The position numbers and the translations under genes are program-made. A DNA stretch of 61,070 bases. Source: CALCCV01 sp964388665. GTDB taxonomy: Bacteria; Bdellovibrionota; Bdellovibrionia; Bdellovibrionales; Bdellovibrionaceae. Positions 1 through 9,276 of this stretch are shown here, piece after piece. The stretch lies in the NCBI GenBank assembly GCA_964388665.1, contig CAYMBJ010000017.1, positions 1 to 61,070 on the forward strand, written 5' to 3'. The first letter of the stretch is position 1. Each line of letters opens with the position of its first letter. The notes under the pieces were generated by a model. It was not told the DNA's origin. It did not search any database and saw only the letters and a list, made by a program, of their open reading frames with translations.

Positions 1-76
1 CCTTGGGCCTTCTGGCGCGTTCTGCCTCAAAAATTATTGTCGAGTTGAGGCTAGAGGCTGCTAATCTCGATATAGA

Positions 77-91
77 TGGTCTGGCAGACCA
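77..91 (-). terminator. Possible hairpin after the kinase gene
   Basis: TGGTCT and AGACCA form a 6-bp stem around a GGC loop directly after the stop codon of the sensor kinase. No U-tract follows on the minus strand, so it may be only a weak or Rho-assisted end. The rest of bases 1-91 shows nothing I can name. Confidence 0.25.
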
Positions 92-1960
92 CTAGAGCGA
101 TGGTGGGCGCACGGGCAAGGTAACAATAAATTCTGTGCCCACTCCGGGTTTAGAGCGCACTTTGACTTCGCCTCCGTGAGACTTGACGATGCCGTAGCTG
201 ATACTGAGACCCAAACCGGTGCCTTCGCCCACGGCTTTGGTCGTAAAAAATGGATCAAAAATTTTGCTCAGATTCTCTTCCTTGATTCCCGAGCCGCTGT
301 CTTGTACTGAAACGCGAATTCCACCATCCTTGCCATAGCCCTTGGTTTCGGTTGCTAGGCTGACCCAAATTTTTCCTTCGCCCTTAATGGACTGAATCGC
401 ATTGGTAAATAAATTGACAAAAACCTGAGAAATTTGAGACTCCACGCACCACACCTTCGGCAAAGGAGCGTATTGGCGTTGAATCTCGATGCGAGTTTTT
501 ATTTGAGGTTCAACAAATTTGATCGCCTTTTCGATTAGATTTTCGAAATTTATTTCTGTGTAGGCTGCCTTTTCCTGACGAGAGAAATTGCGAAGACCAC
601 TTATGATTTCTCGAGTGCGCTTTGTTCCTTCGTCAAAGGACCCTAATAATTTTGGCAAATCGCTCTTTATAAACTCGATGTCGTATTTGTTCAGAACATC
701 CGCGCCTTCGTTGTTTTCAGAAAGCTCTTCAACAGCCTGAATGAGGGCAGTGCAATATTCGCGAAGTGGAGCAATGTTTCCTTGAATAAAAGAAATGGGA
801 TTGTTGAGCTCATGGGCGACGCCTGCCACCAGTTGTCCGAGACTGGCCATCTTTGTGGATTGAAGAAGTTGATCCTGAGCGAGCTGCGACTCGCGATTGG
901 CGATTTCAAGCTCGGTGACTTTTTGTTCTAGTTCGGAGCGCATCTTTTGAATGCGATCGGCCATTTTTTGAAAGGCGCCGGCCAACTTGGCCACGTCAGG
1001 CTCCTTGATCGTCAGAGAGCGTATGGGCCTGACGCCGTCAAAGGTTTGCACCTGTTGCACCAAATAGTAGAAGGGACTCAGCAGTGAGCGACTGATAGAA
1101 AAACTAAAAATGGCGACAAAAAGCAAAATGATGCCCAAAAAGCTGATGAGGACAATCATTATCTCGATGACGGGATTGAGTATGAGAGACTTGGGAAGAC
1201 TAACCCCAAAATAGACGCTTTCTTCGGAGTCTTTTGACAGTGGCATAAAGGTCGCCACCTCTCTTCCCGAGGCTGAGTCGAGACTCACTTGAAAGAGAGA
1301 TTGACTCTTTTTTTTGTTGAAGTCCTTTTCGCTCCGAAGGCGAAACGGCCCGGTGGTGCTATAGAGTGGTTTGCCGACTTCGCTCACCAAGAACACAGGA
1401 GAATCAATTTCTTTAGCCCATGATTCGAGATCTCGCAGGCCTATGAGCACATCGACGATAATGGAGCCGGCCACTTTTTTTGCGCGAGAAAAAATAGCGC
1501 TCTTGGCTGAGATCAATAGACCGGCATTTGGAAAAAACTGCGAGTACTCCTGAATCTGATAGCGGGAGGAGTCCTTGATTTTGCTAGAGAGTGAATTGAG
1601 CTGAGACGAAGTGCTTAAGTTTGCCTGTAGCATTCCTGTGTTGTCATAAATTCTTACGCGGCTTTGTTTGAGCAACGAAAAGCTACGCAACAGTGCGCGA
1701 ATATCAGCGGAGTCCCCACCCTGGATAAAGACAGGAAGCCTTTGATCCTGTTTCACCCTCAGCATCCAATCGATGCCCTGCTTTTTCTTGGAATTGAGGT
1801 CCGCTGTGAGACGATCACTTAACGTAATCAATTTCTGATCAAACTGACCCTTGGCATTTTCATAAAGCTTAAAGAGCGCAAAGCAAGAAAACAGTAAGAG
1901 CGGCACCACCGAGAACAGTGCAAAATATATTGCGAGTTTTTTGACAAGTGAACCACCCAT
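92..1960 (-). CDS. Membrane sensor histidine kinase
   Basis: This is a two-component sensor kinase of about 622 residues. A membrane segment lies near residues 10-32, followed by a roughly 220-residue extracytoplasmic region that probably binds the signal, a second membrane segment near 258-290, a HAMP-like linker and a coiled coil. The HisKA motif VAHELNNP puts the phosphorylated histidine at about residue 383. The ATPase domain shows the N box (FVNLFTNAIQS), the G1 box (DSGSGI) and the G2 region (GTGLGLSISYGIV). The start is the ATG at 1960; a TTG lies one codon upstream and neither has a clear ribosome-binding site. It lies 18 bases after the anti-sigma-like gene, so it is probably the last gene of the mreB operon. 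No response regulator is adjacent, so its partner and signal are unknown. Confidence 0.93.
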   Translation of the reverse strand: MGGSLVKKLAIYFALFSVVPLLLFSCFALFKLYENAKGQFDQKLITLSDRLTADLNSKKKQGIDWMLRVKQDQRLPVFIQGGDSADIRALLRSFSLLKQSRVRIYDNTGMLQANLSTSSQLNSLSSKIKDSSRYQIQEYSQFFPNAGLLISAKSAIFSRAKKVAGSIIVDVLIGLRDLESWAKEIDSPVFLVSEVGKPLYSTTGPFRLRSEKDFNKKKSQSLFQVSLDSASGREVATFMPLSKDSEESVYFGVSLPKSLILNPVIEIMIVLISFLGIILLFVAIFSFSISRSLLSPFYYLVQQVQTFDGVRPIRSLTIKEPDVAKLAGAFQKMADRIQKMRSELEQKVTELEIANRESQLAQDQLLQSTKMASLGQLVAGVAHELNNPISFIQGNIAPLREYCTALIQAVEELSENNEGADVLNKYDIEFIKSDLPKLLGSFDEGTKRTREIISGLRNFSRQEKAAYTEINFENLIEKAIKFVEPQIKTRIEIQRQYAPLPKVWCVESQISQVFVNLFTNAIQSIKGEGKIWVSLATETKGYGKDGGIRVSVQDSGSGIKEENLSKIFDPFFTTKAVGEGTGLGLSISYGIVKSHGGEVKVRSKPGVGTEFIVTLPVRPPSL

Positions 1961-1978
1961 CAAAATATTGTGAACAAT

Positions 1979-3103
1979 TTATTGGTCAGGCTCAACCTTT
2001 AGCTTTTCATTTACATTGATAATCAAGCGAATAATGCCATCGGGCATAACTCGTGCGTGCTTTTCTTTGGTGTATTGAAGCTTCCCATACTGATCTATGA
2101 ACTCCTTCATTGGCTCTAGCTGCGCTTCAGGAATTGTAAAGTGAAAATATCTAAGAGTGTTCGATTTTTTCCAACCAAGCTCAACATCACCAGCCTTTCG
2201 GGCTCCCATCTCTTCGAGACGCTCTTTAATTTTAGGCCAAACGGCTTCTAAGTTCGTTACAAAGACAGTACCGCGGTAGAGGGAGCCTTGAGCTTTCTCC
2301 TTTGTCGTCGCATCGCTTTCTTGTGTAGCGGCCACAGCGCTCTTCGCTTCCTTAGGTGCAGGTGGTTGCGTAGGCGGTGGCGGCTTTGGCGGAGGGCTGG
2401 TGGTGGGAGGTGGCGAAGCGGAATTGGGCGGCATTGTTGGACCATCCGCTGGAGGTGGAGCCAAAATGTCGGCGATAGTGAGGCCAGGAAGTACGGCCCC
2501 TGGTGTGGGGGCCAGGAGATCAGTCTTGTCAGGTTTTGGAGTCTGAGCATCAGGAGCTTTGACTACAATCTGGGTCTCCGTCGCGGAGTCTTCAATTTCA
2601 TCAGAAAATTGTGATACAGATGCCGGTTCAATGACCTCTGGCGCCTGTTTGATTTCAGCTAAAATTATCGATTGTGGATTTTTAGTAATCCATTTTTTAA
2701 CAGTGTTTTCCCACGGTACGATAACCAACACAAAGACCATTGCAAAGACCACCACGAGCGCTTGAATGGCCCAACTGTAGAGATCTGGCCAGTCTCTCAC
2801 TTTCAATCGCTCAATCATAAATGGCAAATAGGTGGGAGATTTTGCGATGTCCTCAATGATCTTTTGCGAGAACTCAATATTGTGAAGCCTGGCAAAATCC
2901 AGTCGTAGACTGCGAACCATCTCTACCTTTTTTTGGTATTCTGGATTTTCCTTTAACCAAGACTCAAACTCTGCAGATTCCTGAGAATCCAATTCGCCGT
3001 CGCAATAGTCGACGAGCTTGTACTGAAAAAACTCACGTTTATATGGCGCGCTGGACTTCTCTTTCCATTTAAAGTTTTCACCAAATTCTAAATCGATGTC
3101 CAC
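1979..3103 (-). CDS. Anti-sigma-factor-like single-pass membrane protein
   Basis: This 374-residue protein follows a sigma-factor gene by 17 bases. The N-terminal 80 residues resemble an anti-sigma domain (DYCDGELDSQESAEFESWL) but lack the zinc motif HxxxCxxC. One membrane helix lies near residues 108-132. After it comes a long Pro- and Ala-rich stretch (about 195-260, with runs of prolines) that could span periplasm. A folded C-terminal domain (about 275-374) has alternating strands and helices and vaguely recalls DUF4349-type domains. Position and topology suggest it holds the sigma factor at the membrane until a periplasmic signal arrives. That role is inferred from context and from the weak N-terminal likeness; no partner has been shown. 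Confidence 0.7.
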   Translation of the reverse strand: MDIDLEFGENFKWKEKSSAPYKREFFQYKLVDYCDGELDSQESAEFESWLKENPEYQKKVEMVRSLRLDFARLHNIEFSQKIIEDIAKSPTYLPFMIERLKVRDWPDLYSWAIQALVVVFAMVFVLVIVPWENTVKKWITKNPQSIILAEIKQAPEVIEPASVSQFSDEIEDSATETQIVVKAPDAQTPKPDKTDLLAPTPGAVLPGLTIADILAPPPADGPTMPPNSASPPPTTSPPPKPPPPTQPPAPKEAKSAVAATQESDATTKEKAQGSLYRGTVFVTNLEAVWPKIKERLEEMGARKAGDVELGWKKSNTLRYFHFTIPEAQLEPMKEFIDQYGKLQYTKEKHARVMPDGIIRLIINVNEKLKVEPDQ

Positions 3104-3120
3104 GATCTTACTCCAATACC

Positions 3121-3564
3121 CTATAGGCTTTCATTTTGACAGAGATCAAGCAGGGCCTGATTAAGGCGAAACTTGAGAGTTCCTTGGGTCAAAGAAATAG
3201 CCGCTGAAATGTCTTGAATGGAAAATCCCTGAACCTCTCGCCAAATGAGTATCTCGAGCTCTTCAAAGGTGAGCGTGCGCTGGACTTCGAGCCATTTAGC
3301 AAAGGGCACATCCACTGTAATTTGAATATTGGCACCGTGGCCGATGTGAGAGCGAAATGAGGTGAATTTTTTGCGATACTTAAGTCCCACCACGTGCATT
3401 GCCGAGATGATAGAATGCAAGGCAATGTCATTTTTCTTTTTAGATTTCGAATACACTTTGAGAGCTTTTGAAGTGCATTCGATGGCCAAGTCTTCATCAA
3501 GAAATAGCAGAAAGAAAAAGTTAAGAAAGTGCTTAACTGCGACCTGATCTTGTCGTCTATTCAA
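3121..3564 (-). CDS. Short sigma-70 family (ECF-like) sigma factor
   Basis: The protein has 147 residues, shorter than the usual 170-200 of ECF sigma factors. The C-terminal half fits sigma region 4: a helix-turn-helix around FEELEILIWREVQGFSIQDISAAI, followed by a recognition helix (LTQGTLKFRLNQALLDL). The N-terminal part (LDEDLAIECTSKALKVY) looks like a shortened region 2, so contact with the -10 element may be altered. The start is a TTG at 3564 that overlaps the end of mreB by 8 bases, which implies translational coupling. The next gene looks like its anti-sigma factor. The sigma assignment is fairly safe from region 4; the promoters it reads cannot be told from this window. Confidence 0.72.
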   Translation of the reverse strand: MNRRQDQVAVKHFLNFFFLLFLDEDLAIECTSKALKVYSKSKKKNDIALHSIISAMHVVGLKYRKKFTSFRSHIGHGANIQITVDVPFAKWLEVQRTLTFEELEILIWREVQGFSIQDISAAISLTQGTLKFRLNQALLDLCQNESL

Positions 3565-4582
3565 CGAGTTGCCTCATCAAATCAAGGTTATCCAAGACCT
3601 TACCAGAACCCAGAACGACACAGCTCAATGGGTCTTCGGCAATGGACACCGGAAGACCCGTGCGCTCGCGCAAGAGAACATCCAAATTGGCCAAAAGTGC
3701 ACCGCCCCCAGTAAGGACGATCCCGTTATCAACAATATCTGAAGCCAGCTCGGGTGGTGTTCTTTCGAGCGCCGTTTTGACTGCATCGACAATTTCAGAC
3801 AATGGATCCATAAGCGCATCATTGACCTGAGAGCTAGTGATCTCGATAGTCTTTGGCGCTCCGGCCACCAAGTCGCGTCCCTTGATCTCCATCATCTTTT
3901 CTTCTTCAAAAGGATAAGCATTGCCGATCTGAACTTTGATGGCCTCAGCCGTTCTCTCACCGATTAAAAGATTAAACTGTCTTCTGACATAATTTACGAT
4001 GGCTTCGTCAAACTTATCGCCAGCCACTTTAATGGATTTGCAATAAACGATGCCCCCTAGTGAAATCACCGCCACACCTGTGGTGCCGCCACCCAAATCC
4101 ACCACCATATTGCCGCCCGGCTCAGTGATCGGGAGTCCCGCGCCAATCGCGGCGGCCATGGGCTCTTCAATCAAATAAACTTCGCGGGCACCAGCAGTTT
4201 TAGCGGCCTCGCGAACGGCTCGCTTCTCAACCTCAGTGATGCCATAAGGAACGCAAATAATAATACGTGGACGAATAAAACTTTTCTTTTCACCAAGCGA
4301 GCGTTCAATAAATCGCTTGAGCATATCGCGAGTGAGTTCATAGTCAGCAATAACACCATCTTTGATGGGTCTAACGGCAAGAATGGATCCAGGAGTTCTC
4401 CCGAGCATATCTTTGGCCTCTTTGCCGACAGCCAAAAATTTTCCGTTCTTTTGCACGGCCACGACCGATGGCTCATCAAGAATAATGCCTTTTCCTTTGA
4501 CGTAAACCAAAGTGTTGGCTGTTCCTAAATCAATAGCAATGTCATTTGTAAAATAATCGCTGACGCGTTCTAATATTCCCAT
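3557..4582 (-). CDS. mreB: Rod shape-determining protein MreB
   Basis: MreB is the actin-like protein that forms membrane-bound filaments and guides the lateral cell-wall synthesis machinery. The 341 residues show the actin-fold signatures: phosphate 1 (DIAIDLGTANTLVYV), connect 1 (EEPMAAAIGAGLPI), phosphate 2 (VVDLGGGTTGVAVISLGG) and the adenosine motif (GIVLTGGGALLANLD). The length matches the family. I chose the ATG at 4582, where homologues begin with a short amphipathic sequence (MGILERVSDYF); an upstream in-frame ATG at 4639 would add 19 residues with no family support. mreC and mreD do not follow. Instead mreB is coupled to a sigma factor gene. Confidence 0.97.
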   Translation of the reverse strand: MGILERVSDYFTNDIAIDLGTANTLVYVKGKGIILDEPSVVAVQKNGKFLAVGKEAKDMLGRTPGSILAVRPIKDGVIADYELTRDMLKRFIERSLGEKKSFIRPRIIICVPYGITEVEKRAVREAAKTAGAREVYLIEEPMAAAIGAGLPITEPGGNMVVDLGGGTTGVAVISLGGIVYCKSIKVAGDKFDEAIVNYVRRQFNLLIGERTAEAIKVQIGNAYPFEEEKMMEIKGRDLVAGAPKTIEITSSQVNDALMDPLSEIVDAVKTALERTPPELASDIVDNGIVLTGGGALLANLDVLLRERTGLPVSIAEDPLSCVVLGSGKVLDNLDLMRQLVE

Positions 4583-4685
4583 TTCAATCCATATTCTTTC
4601 CGCATCACACAATTCAATTTTCGGGCTGCGTAAATACACCCCTCATGTGAGCAAACTAAGACGATTTTGCGGAATGCCTAACTTT

Positions 4686-4714
4686 AATCTAGAGACTTAG
4701 ATTTCAAGAGTCAA
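4686..4714 (-). promoter_or_regulatory. Probable mreB promoter
   Basis: Reading the minus strand, TTGACT (4709-4714) and TAGATT (4686-4691) are separated by exactly 17 bases, a good sigma-70 layout. Transcription would start near 4679, leaving a leader of about 97 bases before mreB. Confidence 0.6.
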
Positions 4715-4747
4715 TTGAGAGATTTAGCCCGAAAATAACGCACCATG

Positions 4748-4782
4748 AAAAACAGAACGCAGGACCTAGACTGGATCCTGCG
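4748..4782 (-). terminator. Intrinsic terminator after the lipoprotein gene
   Basis: CGCAGGA (4758-4764) pairs with TCCTGCG (4776-4782). On the minus strand the stem is followed by TTCTGTTTTT. It lies about 50 bases past the stop of the lipoprotein gene and ahead of the mreB promoter, so it separates the two units. Confidence 0.55.
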
Positions 4783-4832
4783 CATTTTGAGATTCGCGAT
4801 TGGAAAGAAGCTTAGCTACGTCGAGCTATAGA

Positions 4833-6116
4833 TCACTGAATGCTAACAAAATCATCATCTAAACATCGCAGTGTAAAGCCCTTTTTTCCAGTGTTGCCAC
4901 TGTCCTTTTCTTCTCCCGCAAATATAAAAATAAAGGGGTGGAATTCAGTGCGATACTGAAGAAAGCCGTTTTCAGAATCCAAAGTGAGGACCGCCTCGTC
5001 ACCGTCCATCTTTAGAGATTTTTTATCGAAAGCAACTCCTCGGGCATACCTATCTAGATCGATGGTATTGCTGCCCTTGCGTAAGTTTGGAAGATTTGCA
5101 GCTCCCGGGCCGACTTCTGTATCGTTAATGCCAATGAGTCCACAGTCCAGTCTCGTAGAAGTGTCATCATGGGTGATGGCTGACTTTATGGTGATGAGCT
5201 CTCCATTGGCAGCCCCTTGCGACGCAAGAATCACTTTTGCTGCTTTACCTACAGGAATACGCATTTGTGCATCAGCCGACTCATAATTACCAACACTTAC
5301 TTTAGTCATACTTATAAATAATGAATCAGCGAAGGTGCCCTCTGAAGAGTCATTCATATATTTAACTTCCAGCTTTCTTTCAAGCTTTCCTTCGGAGGGG
5401 AGGTAGATGTAATCTTTTACATTCTTTTTGTTTCCAGATTTATGGACTTTAAAGGTGTATGATTTCGGGTCGCCACTCTCTGAAGTGGGATCATTTTTGT
5501 CTGTCAATTCGACTCTAGTAACTTCGAGCTCGATCAACTCCTGCTCTTCGCCGCCATTGAGTTCATCATCGCCACCACTGTTACCATTGCCAGTTTCGCT
5601 ACCTTCGTCAGCGTCTTCCTTTAGCTCCTTACAAACCTTTTCCCAGGTTTCTACTTTTTTGGCCCATGACATATCGGAAGTGCTCTCCTTTTGACGATCA
5701 GAAGAGAGATCTCCGCAATACAGTTTGCGCTCATAGGCGCGCTCGTCCAGAGAGCAACCTTTAAAGGCCTCTTTACTATTTAATTTGTTACAGAAATCTT
5801 CAATACTGGTGGATTCTTCTTTAATGTTTTTACAAGTCGTCGAACTGTCCCAGTTCATTTCAAAAGTATGAGGAAACTCAATATCGAGTCTTTCACACAT
5901 TTTCTCGTCGGTGAGTGCCGCCAACAGCTCTTTGATTTTTGCTGCGGTATCAGCGCTGGCGTTGGCTCCGCTTCCGTCTCCATTGCCAGAGGTTTTGTCG
6001 ACAGGCTCGCGAAGTGGATTCTCTTTTTTTCGTTTTTCACCACAACCAAAGGCCAAAACCAATGAGATGACAGATATTGAGAGGGCTCCAAACATTGTGC
6101 TCTTTAGTTTCATCAT
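4833..6116 (-). CDS. Lipoprotein of unknown function
   Basis: This is a 427-residue exported protein with a clear lipoprotein signal: a hydrophobic stretch ending LVLAFGC, with the lipidated cysteine at residue 25. After it comes a charged, Gly/Asn-rich segment, a Cys-containing helical region (about 65-160), an acidic Gly-rich spacer and a C-terminal strand-rich domain (about 195-427). Cysteines at several places could form disulfides in the periplasm. I chose the ATG at 6116 because GGAG lies 9 bases upstream and it places the signal peptide at the start; an upstream reading to 6218 would bury it. It appears to be a single-gene unit. I do not recognise the family. Confidence 0.8.
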   Translation of the reverse strand: MMKLKSTMFGALSISVISLVLAFGCGEKRKKENPLREPVDKTSGNGDGSGANASADTAAKIKELLAALTDEKMCERLDIEFPHTFEMNWDSSTTCKNIKEESTSIEDFCNKLNSKEAFKGCSLDERAYERKLYCGDLSSDRQKESTSDMSWAKKVETWEKVCKELKEDADEGSETGNGNSGGDDELNGGEEQELIELEVTRVELTDKNDPTSESGDPKSYTFKVHKSGNKKNVKDYIYLPSEGKLERKLEVKYMNDSSEGTFADSLFISMTKVSVGNYESADAQMRIPVGKAAKVILASQGAANGELITIKSAITHDDTSTRLDCGLIGINDTEVGPGAANLPNLRKGSNTIDLDRYARGVAFDKKSLKMDGDEAVLTLDSENGFLQYRTEFHPFIFIFAGEEKDSGNTGKKGFTLRCLDDDFVSIQ

Positions 6117-6270
6117 AAGCTTACACTCCAATTCAAACTGTATCATTTCAAGAATCAGGCCACCTGATTCTAAACCCTCTCTAATCATGACCAATTGGAT
6201 TGAATGCTTAAAAGGCAAAGTGTTAAACAGCTGTCTAATGATGAGACAGTTTTGATTGATGAGGTTAAGA

Positions 6271-7902
6271 TTAAGATTGAAGGAGTTGGGCTTCTGCTTT
6301 TACAAGGTCCAAATAGGTCTGTCGTTCCCGTGAGATCTGCTCGGGAGAGAGTGAGTAGAAATCGGCAAATACTGCAAGTATTTGATCTGAAAATTGAATG
6401 CCGTGCTGGGTATCTGCCAAAAACAAAGGTGTTCGTCGGGTCATGAAATCTACAAAGTGCAGACACATTGACGTCTCCAGTGTAAAAATGGTTTCGATTT
6501 GCCAGTAGGTGTGATTTGGAAACCTATTAAGAAGTTCAAAGGCGTGAGCTCCGTGACGGAGAACGAGTTCGAGGATCTCAGATTGACTGAGCGTTGGATG
6601 CTGTACAAATGGTGCTTCGTCAATGGCATTCTTGTAGCCGTCGCCTGTAATTTCGGGATCCAGGGCAAGCCGTGTCTGCGGTTGACGAAACTGAATTTTC
6701 TCTTCTAACGAAAAGGACTTGAGAATTTTATCTACAGTCTGCTCTGCAATTTTTCTGTAGGTAGTGTATTTTCCTCCGGCGACCACGGTTAGCCCCTTGG
6801 TGGGTGACAAAATGCTGTGCTCGCGACTGGTCTTGCCGGAAGTACCGGCGTCGTCGCGCACGAGGGGGCGAACGCCGGCGTAGGTGGAAATAATTTTGTC
6901 GCGACTCAAAGCAAATTTGGGAAAGTATTCGTTAGCAACTCGGAGCAAATAATCAATGTCCTCTTTTTCGGCCCTCACTTTTGACGGTGAATTCTGATAG
7001 TCTGTGTCTGTGGTGCCTATGATGGTCATTTCATTGCGAGGAATTGCAAAAACAATTCGGTCCTTGTCAGTCATGACGACGGCGCTATTGAGCGGCAATT
7101 TGTCTTTGTGAAAGGTCAGGTGGATCCCTTTTGTAGGACGTAGAATATCTTGCCATTTTGGGACAAATTCTCCGAGAATCTCATCTGTCCAGGGACCCAG
7201 ACAAGAGCAGATGTGCTTGCATTGCACGGTTTTCGCAACATTGGTTTTGGTATCTAAAACGCTCACAAGATAGTGCGGGAGTTGACTTCCATCTTCTGGA
7301 AACTTGATCTTTGTGACCTTTGCAAAATTCACCAAGGCAGCGCCAAAGCCAGCGGCAGAGCGAAGGCTTTCGAGAACCAGGCGATCATCATCCATATAAG
7401 CATCATAGTAAGAGTAGGCTCCAAGGAGGCCATCGGCTTTGATGCTTGGGTTAAAAGCAACGGCTTCGCTGGGCGCAAAGCGTTTGTGCAATTCTGGCGC
7501 TTGAAACAGGGAGAGCGCGTCGTAGAGCCACATGCCCAAGCCCATAAGATTCATACCGACCCGAGCGCCTTTGTAAAGCGGAAACATAAACTCAAGTGGG
7601 TGCACCAAGTGGGGAGCAATTTCAAAAAGCAGACTTCGCTCTGAAAGGGCTTCAAAAACCAAATGAAACTCATAATTTTCGAGATAACGAATTCCACCGT
7701 GAATGAGCTTGCTAGATTTTGATGAAGTTCCAGAAGCAAAGTCGCTCGCCTCTGCCAAAAAGACCTTCATACCTCGAGAGGCAGCATCTCTTGCGATTCC
7801 TGCGCCATTGATGCCGCCACCTATGATGAACAGATCATAGACTTCGCCTTCGGCTTGATCGATAAATTGTTGGCGTGAGCGGGCAGAAAACTCGACGGCC
7901 AC
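6271..7902 (-). CDS. glpD: Aerobic glycerol-3-phosphate dehydrogenase GlpD
   Basis: This FAD enzyme oxidises glycerol-3-phosphate to dihydroxyacetone phosphate at the inner membrane and passes electrons to quinone. The 543 residues begin the FAD-binding fold with DLFIIGGGINGAGIARDAA, followed by the family signature around SGTSSKSSKLIHGGIRYLE. The central substrate domain contains RPTKGIHL and TDTDYQNSP, and VAGGKYTTYRKIAEQ matches the conserved C-terminal FAD contact. A helical C-terminal domain ends the protein; it is about 40 residues longer than the E. coli enzyme. The start is a GTG at 7902, five bases after the upstream gene, so the two are co-transcribed. No glycerol kinase or facilitator gene is nearby. 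Confidence 0.94.
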   Translation of the reverse strand: MAVEFSARSRQQFIDQAEGEVYDLFIIGGGINGAGIARDAASRGMKVFLAEASDFASGTSSKSSKLIHGGIRYLENYEFHLVFEALSERSLLFEIAPHLVHPLEFMFPLYKGARVGMNLMGLGMWLYDALSLFQAPELHKRFAPSEAVAFNPSIKADGLLGAYSYYDAYMDDDRLVLESLRSAAGFGAALVNFAKVTKIKFPEDGSQLPHYLVSVLDTKTNVAKTVQCKHICSCLGPWTDEILGEFVPKWQDILRPTKGIHLTFHKDKLPLNSAVVMTDKDRIVFAIPRNEMTIIGTTDTDYQNSPSKVRAEKEDIDYLLRVANEYFPKFALSRDKIISTYAGVRPLVRDDAGTSGKTSREHSILSPTKGLTVVAGGKYTTYRKIAEQTVDKILKSFSLEEKIQFRQPQTRLALDPEITGDGYKNAIDEAPFVQHPTLSQSEILELVLRHGAHAFELLNRFPNHTYWQIETIFTLETSMCLHFVDFMTRRTPLFLADTQHGIQFSDQILAVFADFYSLSPEQISRERQTYLDLVKAEAQLLQS

Positions 7903-7907
7903 TTGGG

Positions 7908-8384
7908 CTATCCCATCTTTGTGGATTGAAGGGAGAGCACATTTGGTTTCCAGGACTCCGCTTTGTAGGTGCTCAGGCAGTTTTGGATTCCCGAAGACTG
8001 CGGAAAATAGACCTTTTGCAGGTGCTTTTCGCGAGCCATGCGATACGCGAGATCACAGAGTTCGTCTCGAGCCTTGAGCGTAGAATAGGATAAATACTCA
8101 ATCCACAGGCTTTGAGTAAAGCCATCAAAAAAGAGCAGAGGTTGGGCAATGAAGTAGCCGACCAGCTCGCCCTCTTTGTCGTTATTTGTAAGCTCCGCAT
8201 CTTTGGCTAAAAAACTCCAGCCCATCGCCAAATAGTGCTCAAGCGATTCTTTGCGCCAACGTGCATTCCAACTCTGAATCTGGCGATCTAGATCGGCTCC
8301 TGTGCCCTCATTCAATTTGAGCGACTCATAGTTCAAAATAGAATCTATTTCTTCAGACATAATGGTGCGTAAAAAAAGACTCAT
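7908..8384 (-). CDS. GNAT-like acyltransferase, putative
   Basis: The 158 residues have the pattern of a GNAT N-acetyltransferase fold: an early helical part, a strand with ELVGYFIAQPLLF, a strand with LWIEYLSYST, then a helix (ARDELCDLAYRMAREKHLQ) and a late strand (KVYFP). The usual acetyl-CoA loop (Q/RxxGxG/A) is not obvious, so activity is uncertain. The ATG at 8384 has AAGGAG about 11 bases upstream; an internal ATG at 8360 has no such site. It is the first gene of a two-gene unit with glpD and is divergent from the HAD phosphatase gene. Substrate unknown. Confidence 0.55.
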   Translation of the reverse strand: MSLFLRTIMSEEIDSILNYESLKLNEGTGADLDRQIQSWNARWRKESLEHYLAMGWSFLAKDAELTNNDKEGELVGYFIAQPLLFFDGFTQSLWIEYLSYSTLKARDELCDLAYRMAREKHLQKVYFPQSSGIQNCLSTYKAESWKPNVLSLQSTKMG

Positions 8385-8436
8385 GAGGCGAAGATCTCCT
8401 TGTTTCTAGTGAAAGCATATTTAATAATCGCTGTCT

Positions 8437-9201
8437 ATGAATTATAAACCTTTTCCAGATCAATTTTGGGATGAGATCGGCTCATCTTTGGCGCAGAACA
8501 AGCAGAGTCCAGCCCCGCGAATTGCCGCATTTGATGCCGATGGCACTCTTTGGGACTGCGACGTGGGCGAAATTTTTTTCAAATATCAAATTGAAAACGA
8601 TCTCGTGCCTTTGCCAGAGGGAGCATTTGATCATTATTTGAATCTCAAAAAAAAGAACAATGATCCGCGCGAGGCCTTTTTGTGGCTGGCGCAAATCAGT
8701 GAGGGCGTTGAGCTGAGTGTATTGCAGGGTTGGGCAAAGGAAGCTGTGAATCTCTCGAGAGAGTTTCGCGTTTTTGATGAGCAACGCAGATTGATGAAAC
8801 TTCTGCAGGACCACCAGTTCAAGATCTATGTGGTGACAGCGTCAGTGGCCTGGGCTGTCGAGGCTGCGGTTGAAAAGCTGGGATTGCTTGGGATTGAGGT
8901 GGTGGGAGTGCGAACCGAAGTGGTTGGCGGCAAAATCACTCGTGAACCGGTGTGGCCAGTGACTTTTCGCCAGGGCAAAGTGGAAGCTTTGCTAAAACAA
9001 ACTGGGGGCATCAAGCCATGGCTGGCAGCAGGCAACTCAAGCGGCGACATAGAGCTTTTAAGTTCAGCCGAAGAATTTGCCCTGGCTGTCGGGGCTACCA
9101 GTGCTGAAGACAAGCTCTTTGAGTCAGAAACTCAGCTGCAAGAAATTGCCAAAAGCAAGCATAGTGAAGAGCGGCCTCGCTGGCGCGTGCACCGCTTTTA
9201 G
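8437..9201 (+). CDS. HAD-family phosphatase (phosphoserine phosphatase-like)
   Basis: This 254-residue hydrolase carries the HAD motifs: motif I FDADGTLWD (nucleophile Asp and acid Asp near residues 33 and 35), motif II VVTAS with the serine/threonine after the strand, and motif IV AGNSSGDIELL with metal-binding Asp. A helical cap lies between motifs I and II, as in the HAD-IB group that contains SerB and SerB-like phosphatases. The substrate cannot be told from sequence. The gene is divergent from the GNAT-like gene, with only 52 bases between starts, and no clear ribosome-binding site precedes its ATG. Confidence 0.85.
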   Translation: MNYKPFPDQFWDEIGSSLAQNKQSPAPRIAAFDADGTLWDCDVGEIFFKYQIENDLVPLPEGAFDHYLNLKKKNNDPREAFLWLAQISEGVELSVLQGWAKEAVNLSREFRVFDEQRRLMKLLQDHQFKIYVVTASVAWAVEAAVEKLGLLGIEVVGVRTEVVGGKITREPVWPVTFRQGKVEALLKQTGGIKPWLAAGNSSGDIELLSSAEEFALAVGATSAEDKLFESETQLQEIAKSKHSEERPRWRVHRF

Positions 9202-9276
9202 CGTGGACTGCTTTCCTGGATCGTGTGGGTGCACTTTACAGAAATGGTCCGCAAAGGAAGGCTCTTGGACAAAGAA

